Below are positions 1 through 7,586 of a stretch of DNA of 42,467 bases, one piece after another. The stretch comes from UBA1046 sp964624395. Its GTDB lineage: Bacteria > Bacillota > Clostridia > Saccharofermentanales > DTU023. A program made the translations under genes and the position numbers. The DNA is taken from the NCBI GenBank assembly GCA_964624395.1, contig CAZUWY010000005.1:1-42467 (forward strand), given 5' to 3'. How positions within the stretch are numbered: the stretch's first letter is position 1; every line of letters begins with the position of its first letter. Under the pieces are notes generated by a model. It had not been told where the DNA came from and made no database searches. It saw only the letters and a list, made by a program, of their open reading frames with translations.

Positions 1-1733
1 TGGCCAATCGCTATGCTGATCTGGCTGAAGATATGGCTGCTGCTGAAACTGATTTAATCCGCAAGGCTGAATTAGAAAAGATATCCTCAGTTTGTAAAAG
101 AGTCCCAGAACATGCACCGCGTGATCTATGGGAGGCTTTACAGATGTACTGGTTTCTTCACCTGGGCATCATTACGGAGATCAACGGCTGGGATGCCTGT
201 AATCCTGCCCATGTGGATCGAAATTTCTATCCCTTTTACAAAAAAGATATTGAGACCGGCAAGATAGATAAGGCCTTTGCCAAGGAATTGCTGTCAACTT
301 TTTGGATTAAATTCAATAATCAGCCGGCTCCGGCTAAATACGGCGTCACAGCTGAAGAAAGTGGCAGCTATAATGATTTTGTCAATATCAATCTGGGTGG
401 AATGAATGAAGATGGCAGCGATGCAGTCAATGAATTATCTTTTTTATTTTTAGAGATCATGGAAGAGATCGGCTTAATTCAGCCGCAGGCAAATATCCAG
501 CTATCTCAGGTAAATTCTGATCGCTTCCTTAAAGCCGCCTGCCGTGTAATTAGACGGGGCTATGGCTATCCATCAGTCTTTAACGCAGATAATATCATCC
601 AGCAGCAGCTAATCTGCGGCAAGAGCCTAGCCGATGCGCGCAGCGGCGGGATCAATGGCTGCGTTGAAACAAGCTGTCATGGTAAAGAGGCGGCAATTGA
701 CACCGGTTATCTCAACGGCCCCAAAATCCTCGAATTAACCTTAAATAACGGCTATGACCGGCGTACTAAGAAGCAGCTGGGCCCTAAAACCGGAGAGATG
801 GACGAACTATTAGATTTCGATCAATTCTTTGCCGCCTTTAAAAAGCAGGCTGAGCATATGATCAATCTGAAGATTTCTAATAATCAATACATTGAAAGAA
901 TCTATGCTAAGTACATGCCCGTACCTTTTCTTTCTAATCTGATCAAAGACTGTATTGCTAAGGGCAAAGACTATAATGACGGTGGACCCAGATATAACTG
1001 TACCTATATACAGTGCGTGGGCATCGGTACAATGAGCGACAGCCTCTCTTCGATCCGCCACCATATCTACGAGCAAAAAAACTTTGACTGGTCAGAAGTC
1101 CTGGCCGCCTTGAAGGCAGATTATAAGGGCTATGAGTATTTTCAACAGATCTTTTTAAAGAAAACACCTCGCTACGGCAACGATGACAAAGAGGTTGATC
1201 TATTGATGCAAAGAGTGGCCAATATGTTCATCGAACTAATTGACGGCCACAAAAACACTAAAGGCGATTATTACCGCGTAGTTATGCTGCCCACCACCTG
1301 TCATATTTACTTTGGATCTGTAACATATGCAACGCCAGATGGCAGAATGGCAGGACAGCCCTTATCTGAAGGCATATCAGCCGGCCAGGGTGCCAGCATA
1401 AAAGGACCAACTGCCGCCCTCAAATCAGCGGCTAAAATGGATCACAGCCTTAGCTGCGGCGCACTCCTAAATATGAAGTTTAGCCCAGAGCTGCTGGCAG
1501 GCGAGGGGGAAATTGAAAATATGGCCGCCATGATCCGCACCTATTTTCGACTGGGCGGCAATCATCTACAGTTTAATATTGTCGACAAGGAAACCTTGTT
1601 AGCAGCACAGGCCCAGCCGGATGCCTACCGCGATTTGATCGTGCGTGTTGCCGGCTACAGCGATTATTTTTGTGTCCTGGGCAGGGAGCTGCAAGATGAA
1701 ATAATCAATCGGACAGAACATTCGGCTTTTTGA
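1..1733 (+). CDS. hypD: Glycyl radical enzyme, trans-4-hydroxy-L-proline dehydratase (HypD)-like, 5' partial
   Basis: The reading frame is open from base 3, so the gene starts upstream; about 576 residues are visible, against roughly 790 for HypD-type enzymes. The thiyl-radical cysteine lies in a GCVET motif (Cys codon 660-662) and the glycyl radical in RVAGYSDYF near the C-terminus (Gly codon 1653-1655). GCVET, rather than the GCVEP of choline lyase and glycerol/diol dehydratases, together with the LPTTCHIYFGSVTYATPDGR and NLGG segments, resembles the hydroxyproline dehydratase branch, which makes pyrroline-5-carboxylate from 4-hydroxyproline in anaerobes. The activating radical-SAM enzyme is not in the window and may lie upstream. 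The substrate is inferred from motifs only; a related dehydratase of unknown substrate is the alternative. The enzyme is oxygen-sensitive, so it implies anaerobic life. Confidence 0.8.
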   Translation, partial: ANRYADLAEDMAAAETDLIRKAELEKISSVCKRVPEHAPRDLWEALQMYWFLHLGIITEINGWDACNPAHVDRNFYPFYKKDIETGKIDKAFAKELLSTFWIKFNNQPAPAKYGVTAEESGSYNDFVNINLGGMNEDGSDAVNELSFLFLEIMEEIGLIQPQANIQLSQVNSDRFLKAACRVIRRGYGYPSVFNADNIIQQQLICGKSLADARSGGINGCVETSCHGKEAAIDTGYLNGPKILELTLNNGYDRRTKKQLGPKTGEMDELLDFDQFFAAFKKQAEHMINLKISNNQYIERIYAKYMPVPFLSNLIKDCIAKGKDYNDGGPRYNCTYIQCVGIGTMSDSLSSIRHHIYEQKNFDWSEVLAALKADYKGYEYFQQIFLKKTPRYGNDDKEVDLLMQRVANMFIELIDGHKNTKGDYYRVVMLPTTCHIYFGSVTYATPDGRMAGQPLSEGISAGQGASIKGPTAALKSAAKMDHSLSCGALLNMKFSPELLAGEGEIENMAAMIRTYFRLGGNHLQFNIVDKETLLAAQAQPDAYRDLIVRVAGYSDYFCVLGRELQDEIINRTEHSAF

Positions 1734-2158
1734 AATATATTTTGCCTAGAAAAAATTAACAACTCATTGATTTAAGGAAAACTGTAACAAACTAAGTATA
1801 TAGCGGTGAATTTGGGGCAGAGATTAAATCTTTGCCTGTCCTGAATTTTAGCACTCAATTATTATTGAGCAAAAATCTAACTTTATCTGGTCAGATAATT
1901 AATTACTTAACCGGTAAAGATCCGGGCTAGCTAAATATGCTGACCATAATTAGAATTTTGATTAGATCCAGCTAAAGCTGATCTAGGACATATTATAGCT
2001 GCCTGAATATCTGGTTCGTCTTTTTAATGATGGCAAGGATGCTCTTAGGCACCTATCTAATATAGATTAATATTTACTCTCAAAGATAAATTATTATTGC
2101 CAGATGTCGTTACAGCGACTATTATTTAAACAGCGATAACGAACAGTTGGGAGGCCTT
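1734..2158. other. AT-rich intergenic region with two small inverted repeats
   Basis: No gene is seen in these 425 bases. A near-perfect inverted repeat at 1816-1836 (GGCAGAGATT facing AATCTTTGCC, one G-T mismatch) and a six-base stem at 1854-1869 (CTCAAT facing ATTGAG) follow the glycyl radical enzyme. Neither has a convincing T-tract, so either may be a weak terminator or nothing. A candidate operator lies at 2107-2142. Confidence 0.4.
2107..2142. promoter_or_regulatory. Candidate operator before the double-HTH regulator gene
   Basis: TCGTTA (2107-2112) faces TAACGA (2137-2142), and between them ACAGCGA occurs twice as a direct repeat (2112-2118 and 2130-2136, 18 bp apart). The pattern ends eight bases before the ribosome binding site of the regulator gene, a plausible place for autoregulation. 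This is inference from symmetry only. Confidence 0.3.
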
Positions 2159-3334
2159 ATGCCAGATTATATCTCCGCTTTTGAGGCTGCTAAAAAATGG
2201 GATATTTCCCTGCGTCAGGTGCAAAGACTTTTGGCCCAGGGCAGGGTGGACGGTGCCAGGAAATTTGAAAGGTCTTGGCTGGTACCGGCAAATGCTAAAA
2301 AGCCAACTAACAGGCTGGGCAAGGAAAGGCAGCTCGATCAGATTATAAAAGATGATTTGGCCGTAATTATTGCTGCCACCGACGGCCTCATGCCCAGGCA
2401 TGATCCCAGAAAGATTTTGGACTCTTTATCTGCTGCGCGACTGCGCTGGCAATTTGAGGCAGAGCTATCTTATCTTAGCGGTGATTTTTGTCAGGCGATG
2501 GAGATTTTTGCAAAAACCCAAGCTGATGATGCAGCAAGGCTTAGGTCTTGTACTATTGCCGTGGCAGCAGCGATCAGTCTGGGAGATTACGAGCGCTATA
2601 GGCAAATTGAGAGCTATCTGGAAGAGATTGCCGCCGGCTCGGGCTTTGCTGCCTCTTTAGCCCAGCTCTCGCTGGCAACAGTTGCTGTCAGCGTCATAGC
2701 TCCGAATATGGTGCCTGACTGGCTTAAAGAGGGAGACTTTGATGCTCTTCCTCCTCAGCTTTTGCCCAATGCTTTCTACCTGCGTTCAAAATACTTCTTT
2801 TGTATAGGAGATTTCGAGGCCATGCTGCTCACTGCGCAGGCGACTTTAGCCTTGTCCTCTAAGCCTGATGGTTTTACCATGACAGATCTTTACCTGCGCC
2901 TCTCCTGCGCCGTCGCCTGTCATTATCTGGGCAAAAGCAAGGAGGCCAAAGATCATTTGCTCAAAGCCTTGGATCTAACGCTGCCACACGGCTTGATCAC
3001 GCCTATTGCTGAACAGATGTCTGCTCTGGGCGGCCTGGTGGAAAAATGCCTTAAGCAAGAGTATCCCTCCTCTTATGACGCCGTGCTTGAGCAGTGGCAG
3101 TGCACCTGGAAAAACTGGGTCCATTTTCACAATCGTTTCACGCGCGATAATATCACCCTGATACTGACTTTGCGTGAATACCATATCGCTGCTCAGGTGG
3201 CCCGCCATGTTCCCTATGCCAAGATAGCTGAAGAAGAGGGAATTTCCGTCGGCCGATTAAAAAATATTATGCAGATCGTCTATGAGAAACTATTTATTTC
3301 CGGCCGCAGTGAGCTCTCCAAGCTGGTCTACTAA
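2159..3334 (+). CDS. Transcriptional regulator with N-terminal MerR/excisionase-type HTH and C-terminal LuxR-type HTH
   Basis: The start is ATG 2159, five bases after GGGAGG (2149-2154 area); an in-frame TTG at 2147 lies before the ribosome binding site and is unlikely. The product is 391 residues. Residues 1-50 (ISAFEAAKKWDISLRQVQRL, then RSWLVP) match the small excisionase/MerR-like helix-turn-helix common in Clostridia. The middle, about residues 80-310, is helical and TPR-like. The last 50 residues (VPYAKIAEEEGISVGRLKN, ending SGRSELSKLVY) resemble a LuxR/GerE DNA-binding domain. No receiver domain or signal peptide is seen, so it is a cytoplasmic one-component regulator. It sits between the glycyl radical enzyme and the surface locus and could control either. 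No ligand can be assigned. Confidence 0.75.
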   Translation: MPDYISAFEAAKKWDISLRQVQRLLAQGRVDGARKFERSWLVPANAKKPTNRLGKERQLDQIIKDDLAVIIAATDGLMPRHDPRKILDSLSAARLRWQFEAELSYLSGDFCQAMEIFAKTQADDAARLRSCTIAVAAAISLGDYERYRQIESYLEEIAAGSGFAASLAQLSLATVAVSVIAPNMVPDWLKEGDFDALPPQLLPNAFYLRSKYFFCIGDFEAMLLTAQATLALSSKPDGFTMTDLYLRLSCAVACHYLGKSKEAKDHLLKALDLTLPHGLITPIAEQMSALGGLVEKCLKQEYPSSYDAVLEQWQCTWKNWVHFHNRFTRDNITLILTLREYHIAAQVARHVPYAKIAEEEGISVGRLKNIMQIVYEKLFISGRSELSKLVY

Positions 3335-3426
3335 AAAATACGCTTCTAGTGTTTTTATCTTCTCTTTTCTTCTTTGTTTAACAACAGCTGCCTGGAACTG
3401 ATCTATTTAATTTCAACTCAAAAAAC

Positions 3427-3452
3427 GTGACCTTTTCAGGGCAAAAAGTCAC
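3427..3452. other. Imperfect hairpin downstream of the regulator
   Basis: GTGA (3427-3430) pairs with TCAC (3449-3452), and CTTTT (3432-3436) pairs with AAAAG (3444-3448), leaving C3431 bulged. There is no clean T-tract, so this may be a weak terminator of the regulator gene or a protein-binding site. Confidence 0.3.
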
Positions 3453-3472
3453 TATTACACTGCTTCTTTTCC

Positions 3473-3505
3473 CCCTATGATTTAGCTATAACAGTGATCA
3501 TAGGG
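3473..3505 (+). promoter_or_regulatory. Promoter-operator candidate: 9-bp inverted repeat around a -10 box
   Basis: CCCTATGAT (3473-3481) and ATCATAGGG (3497-3505) are perfect inverted arms separated by 15 bases. The gap holds TATAAC (3487-3492), a plausible -10 box; the -35 position is poor. A protein binding both arms would cover the promoter of the cysteine-rich gene and the first surface protein. The nearby two-HTH regulator is a natural candidate, by inference. Confidence 0.45.
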
Positions 3506-3535
3506 ATTATTCAATTTAAAGATGGGAGCAACAAA

Positions 3536-3883
3536 ATGCAAATAGACAAACCACAGCCCTATCGGGTCTACCATGTGGGCGGCCGCAGCTTTCTTGTTTA
3601 TTGGGAAATTGACGAAAGAACAGGTGAGAGCTGCCCCAATTACCCAGATTTTGAATTAAAGCCGGAATATACCAGCGAGGGGCAGCCTTTCGCGACAGCA
3701 GCTCAGGAGAGCTGCCCTTATGCTAGGCCCAAAACGGGCGATAAAATGCCGGATGACTGCGGTGACTGTGCTTGGTTTTACCGTGACAATTCACCCTATG
3801 AACCGATCGGTATCTGTATGTGCAAAAAACGCAGTCTGGCAGAAATACTGAAAGGAGGAATAAAAAATGAAGCGAATGCTTAG
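3536..3883 (+). CDS. Small cysteine-rich protein, unknown function; possible Fe-S or zinc protein
   Basis: The start is ATG 3536, seven bases after GGGAG (3524-3528); an upstream in-frame GTG at 3494 lies inside the operator-like palindrome and is unlikely. The 115-residue product has no signal peptide. It has six cysteines (C33, C60, C75, C78, C94, C96), with a CGDC pair, an aromatic stretch (AWFYR) and a closing GICMC. The order Cys-Pro, CxxC-xx-aromatic, G-x-C resembles the small HiPIP-like subunits of 4-hydroxyphenylacetate decarboxylase and benzylsuccinate synthase, both partners of glycyl radical enzymes. That resemblance was judged by eye and is weak. The 3' end overlaps the next gene by 17 bases, so the two are probably translationally coupled. 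Confidence 0.65.
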   Translation: MQIDKPQPYRVYHVGGRSFLVYWEIDERTGESCPNYPDFELKPEYTSEGQPFATAAQESCPYARPKTGDKMPDDCGDCAWFYRDNSPYEPIGICMCKKRSLAEILKGGIKNEANA

Positions 3884-6800
3884 CCTTTTGATCTCATTGC
3901 TACTGATCTTCAGCCTGCTGTCCGGTGTGCTCCTGGCGGCAAATAATGTCAGCTATATTGATGAAAATGGTATCGAACAGACAGTGGCAACAGCAATTGA
4001 CTTAACTTCCAGCAGCACCAGCTGGGGCAGCAGTGCTAGTACAACCTGGTATTCAGTGACAGGAAATCTAACGATAAATTCCAGTGTAACTGTGAGTGGT
4101 GATGTACATTTAATACTTACAGACGGCAGCAGCCTGACAGTTGCAGCTGATAAGAATACAGCTATTTTGATCCCGGAAAACTGCAGCCTCAGCATTTACG
4201 GGCAAATTCTTGGCACAGGGATACTTATGGCCACAGGCGAAGGAACAGGCGCAGGTATCGGCAGTGATGCTGCAGGAGCAGGAGGCCTAGTCAAGATAAA
4301 TGGTGGCACGATTACTGCCAAGGGAGGCAAAAAAGAGGTAGATGAAAGATACATCGGTGGACCTGGTATTGGCGGCGGAAGTAATGTATTGATTAATGGT
4401 GGAGATATTAAAGCCAACGGTTATGGAAAGGCTGCTGGGATCGGCAGCGGTGAAAATATGCCCACTGGAATTCAAGTGGTTATCACGGGTGGAAAGGTTT
4501 ATGCCACGGGAGGCTCTGAAGGAGGAGCGGCCATCGGAGGTGCTGGCGGCAAGGCTGCGTCAAGATGCGATGGTGGCGAAGTGACAATCAGCGGCGGTGA
4601 GGTCACTGTTCTTAATATGATGCAAAATTATGCAGGTGCCGGTATCGGCGGCGGAGCATTTAACAGTGATGCCAGGGTGACAATCAGCGGCGGAATTATT
4701 AATGCCACTGTTGGCTATTCTCCCGGAAATGTTACTGCAGCAGGTATAGGCTGCGGGGAAAGAGGCATTGCCTGTGCAGTTACCATAACTGGAGGTGAAA
4801 TTATTGCTGACGGCGGGGAGGGAACCGGCATTGGTGCCGGTGTAGCCAGCACTAACACTAATGGCCTGGTAAATATCAGCGGTGGTGTAATTACTGCCAG
4901 AGGTGGTAGTTACGCTGGCATCGGAGGCCATGGTATGGCTGTGACTATAACTGGCGGCAAAATTACAGCCACCGGTGGCACCGGCGGTGGTGTCGGCATC
5001 GGCAGTGGCGCTATGGGTACTGGTGAAACAGTGACAATCAGCGGCGGCGAAATACTAGCTCACGGGATAGAAGGTGCAGGTATCGGAGTCGGAAGGCAAG
5101 GAAACGGTGGCATAGTGACCATTACTGGCGGCGAGATTGGAGCAAGCAGTGAGATGGGAGCTGGAATTGGCGCTGGTTTCAGGGGCAACTGCGGCAGAGT
5201 AGAGATTACCGGCGGCACTATAACTGCCATTGGCTTAAATGATAAAGGAGCAGGTATTGGTACTGGCGCGACAAATCTGACTGAAACATTAGATCCCGGC
5301 AATATCTATATAGCCGGCGGCAATGTACTGGCTCAAGGCTATTGTGCTATTGGCGTAGGTGAGGGTGCCGCTAATGCGGGAGAGGTTACAGCTAAAAATT
5401 TTGCCGGCGGTGAAGATGTTTTCCTTAACACAATTACACTAAATGGTGCTGATCCAAATCTTGCCATTACTAAACTTACAACAGATATAGGGTATAGCTA
5501 CGGGACAAATGATCTGAAAGCTTTTGGTACCACTCTCTATATCTACCTGCCTGAACGAGCTTATTTAATCGAAGCAAGAACGCCATTTATTCGTTATATC
5601 GGCCAATCGGAAGCCGGTATGGTCGTCTCGTTTTCACCCATAGGAGAAGACGGCAGAGAAGTTGAGCTTAAGCTGGATGGCTTATATATAATGTGGCGTT
5701 ACCAAGGTGAGGCTACTTGGAAAATTCTAGTTGCTCTGGCAGATATAACCGGTGCTGACGGGAAAGACGGTATCGATGGCATAAACGGCTCAGACGGCAT
5801 TGACGGTTTGCCTGGGCGTGATGTAAATCTGCGAGTAGCAGACGGCTATATTCAGTGGCAGCATCAAGGCGAGGCTACTTGGCAAAATCTAGTTTTGCTA
5901 GCAGATCTAACCGGGGCTAAAGGTGCGGACGGCCAGCAGGGAAAAGATGGGGCCGATGGCACTGACGGCCGAGAGATTGAGCTGAGATTAAACCAAGGCT
6001 ATATCCAGTGGCATTATAAAGGCGAGGAGAACTGGCAAGATCTAGTGGCACTCTCTGCCATCACCGGCCCTAAAGGTATTGATGGACAGTTGGGATCTGA
6101 TGGCCGGGAAGTTCTTTTGCAATATGAAGGCGGCTATATCCAGTGGCGCTATGAAGATGAGACAGCTTGGCAAAACCTTTTGCTGATAACAAATCTCAGT
6201 GCTCCCTCAGGAGCAGACGGCGCTGACGGCCGTGAGATAGAACTTAAGGTTGAAGGTGATTTTATCCAGTGGCGCTATCTTGAAGATCCATCCTGGAGAG
6301 ATCTAATCTCTCTGGCCAGCATCACAGGTCCCCCTGGTTCTAAGGGACAGGCGGGTAAAGATGGCAGGGAAATTGAACTTAACACTACTGGAGATTATAT
6401 TCAGTGGCGTTATCTTGGCGATCTAGAATGGCAAAACCTCATTTTACTTGCTGATTTAATCGGCCCAGCTGGAGCTGATGGCAGTAAGGGCAAAGATGGC
6501 CTGGACGGTAAAGCTGGCAGGGAGATAGAACTTAGGCAAGAAAGCGGCTTTGTCGAGTGGCGTTACCTAGGCGATGTTGACTGGCAAAAACTCATATCTT
6601 TAGCAGATATTACTGGTCAGGCTGGAACTGATGGCACAAATGGCCAAGATGGCTTGGCCGGTATAGACGGCAGAGAGATTGAACTCCAGCAAGCTGAAGG
6701 CTTTATTCAATGGCGTTATCTAGGGGACAGCTCCTGGCAAAATTTACTCGCCCTGGCAGATATTACTGGGGCTGCAGGTAAGGATGGCCAAGACGGAAAA

Positions 6801-7346
6801 GACGGGCAAGATGGACAGGACGGTCAAAGAGGAGATCAGGGTGCTGAAGGCAAAGCCGGCAAGGATGGCAAGCCGGGGGAGAAGGGGGCAGACGGTTTAT
6901 CCGGCATCAATGGCATTGACGGCCGCGACGGTGTTGATGGAAAGGACGGCAAAGACGGCAAAGACGGCAGCGCTGGCAAGGATGGCAGAGGTATTGTCAG
7001 TGTGCTTAAAAGCGGCAGCGATAAAAATATTGACATCTATACGATTAGCTTTACCGATGATACAGAAATCGACTTTACCGTAACTAATGGTCAGGACGGT
7101 GTAGCTATTTCTCAGGCGATTTTAAATGAAAATAAAGAAATTATCCTGACGCTGACGGACGGCAGGAAATTGTATATAGGTCAGCTGGATGCTGAAGATT
7201 TAGTTAATTTAGACAATGCTGTACCTATAGATACAGATAATGGCAATGCTACTGCATCAGTGGCAATAGTTGTTTCCATAGCTGTACTTCTTTCTCATTT
7301 GGGCTGGCTTATCCCCATAATATTGCGTAAGAGACTTATAACCTGA
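3867..7346 (+). CDS. Large secreted surface protein: beta-helix repeats, tandem WRY repeats, collagen-like tract, C-terminal membrane anchor
   Basis: The ATG at 3867 follows GGAGG (3855-3859) inside the end of the preceding gene; the product is 1159 residues. Residues 1-25 are a signal peptide (KR, hydrophobic core, LLAA). Residues 27-120 form an N-terminal domain seen in secreted Firmicutes proteins (YIDENG, TSWG, GDVHLIL). Residues 121-500 carry about a dozen GAGIGxG...VTISGGxITA repeats, typical of a right-handed beta-helix. Residues 597-970 hold eight copies of a unit of about 34 residues (REIEL...GYIQWRY.GD..WQNLLALADITG) joined by short G-x-y linkers. Residues 970-1041 are collagen-like (GKDGQDG), followed by a YTISFTD...TVTNG module. 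A membrane segment (1131-1152) and RKR tail close the protein. No LPXTG motif is seen. An adhesin or surface-layer role is inferred. Confidence 0.85.
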   Translation: MKRMLSLLISLLLIFSLLSGVLLAANNVSYIDENGIEQTVATAIDLTSSSTSWGSSASTTWYSVTGNLTINSSVTVSGDVHLILTDGSSLTVAADKNTAILIPENCSLSIYGQILGTGILMATGEGTGAGIGSDAAGAGGLVKINGGTITAKGGKKEVDERYIGGPGIGGGSNVLINGGDIKANGYGKAAGIGSGENMPTGIQVVITGGKVYATGGSEGGAAIGGAGGKAASRCDGGEVTISGGEVTVLNMMQNYAGAGIGGGAFNSDARVTISGGIINATVGYSPGNVTAAGIGCGERGIACAVTITGGEIIADGGEGTGIGAGVASTNTNGLVNISGGVITARGGSYAGIGGHGMAVTITGGKITATGGTGGGVGIGSGAMGTGETVTISGGEILAHGIEGAGIGVGRQGNGGIVTITGGEIGASSEMGAGIGAGFRGNCGRVEITGGTITAIGLNDKGAGIGTGATNLTETLDPGNIYIAGGNVLAQGYCAIGVGEGAANAGEVTAKNFAGGEDVFLNTITLNGADPNLAITKLTTDIGYSYGTNDLKAFGTTLYIYLPERAYLIEARTPFIRYIGQSEAGMVVSFSPIGEDGREVELKLDGLYIMWRYQGEATWKILVALADITGADGKDGIDGINGSDGIDGLPGRDVNLRVADGYIQWQHQGEATWQNLVLLADLTGAKGADGQQGKDGADGTDGREIELRLNQGYIQWHYKGEENWQDLVALSAITGPKGIDGQLGSDGREVLLQYEGGYIQWRYEDETAWQNLLLITNLSAPSGADGADGREIELKVEGDFIQWRYLEDPSWRDLISLASITGPPGSKGQAGKDGREIELNTTGDYIQWRYLGDLEWQNLILLADLIGPAGADGSKGKDGLDGKAGREIELRQESGFVEWRYLGDVDWQKLISLADITGQAGTDGTNGQDGLAGIDGREIELQQAEGFIQWRYLGDSSWQNLLALADITGAAGKDGQDGKDGQDGQDGQRGDQGAEGKAGKDGKPGEKGADGLSGINGIDGRDGVDGKDGKDGKDGSAGKDGRGIVSVLKSGSDKNIDIYTISFTDDTEIDFTVTNGQDGVAISQAILNENKEIILTLTDGRKLYIGQLDAEDLVNLDNAVPIDTDNGNATASVAIVVSIAVLLSHLGWLIPIILRKRLIT
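5655..6776 (+). repeat. Eight tandem REIEL/WRY repeats, surface protein 1
   Basis: Eight protein-level repeats start with REIEL or a variant (REVEL, RDVNL, REVLL), continue through G(Y/F)(I/V)QWRY and W-x-(N/D/K)-L, and end at TG(A/P/Q). Linkers are collagen-like and vary from about 6 to 21 residues. The first copy is the most divergent (YIMWRYQGEATWKIL) and the later copies are closest to each other, as expected from local duplication. Confidence 0.85.
6774..6989 (+). repeat. Collagen-like Gly-x-y tract, surface protein 1
   Basis: About 24 consecutive G-x-y triplets rich in GKDG, GQDG and GIDG, encoded by repetitive GAYGGC units. Bacterial collagen-like tracts of this kind form trimeric stalks. 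It sits between the WRY repeats and the membrane-proximal domain. Confidence 0.85.
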
Positions 7347-7419
7347 AAAGGTAAGATTGCTTTTAAAGCTTAAAATTTGCGCTTTTGCTGGCTAGAAAAT
7401 AGGTAAGTGGTATTCAACA

Positions 7420-7488
7420 ATGCAAATCCTTGTAATCAATTCTGGCAGTCAATTAAAAATTAGGAGAGGCAAAAGACTACTTGGCTAA
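7420..7488 (+). pseudogene. Possible remnant of an acetate kinase start (ackA-like), 23 codons
   Basis: An ATG at 7420 opens a 22-residue frame beginning MQILVINSGSQLK and ending at TAA 7486-7488. Acetate kinases begin with a very similar phosphate-binding strand (for example M-x-V-L-V-I-N-S-G-S-S-S-L-K). After Lys13 the similarity stops. There is no good ribosome binding site. A chance match is possible; a fragment left by a rearrangement next to the duplicated surface gene is the alternative. Confidence 0.25.
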
Positions 7489-7586
7489 CAGCAGCATTAA
7501 CAGGTCAAAGATCATCTGACTCAATCGCGTATATATCTCTTGGCAGATAAAACTTAGACCAGTGAAAAGGAAAGGAGGGATTATTA

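Noticed and set aside
4287..5302. Several minus-strand open frames within the beta-helix region.
   Set aside because: They are Pro/Ser-rich shadows of glycine-rich codons and have no independent start signals.
5655..6989. Repetitive DNA that could be mistaken for a CRISPR array or minisatellite.
   Set aside because: The repeats are protein-level, in frame, with variable linkers; there are no identical short repeats with unique spacers.
7245..7346. LPXTG sorting signal at the end of surface protein 1.
   Set aside because: No LPXTG-like motif precedes the C-terminal hydrophobic helix; only a membrane segment and basic tail are seen.
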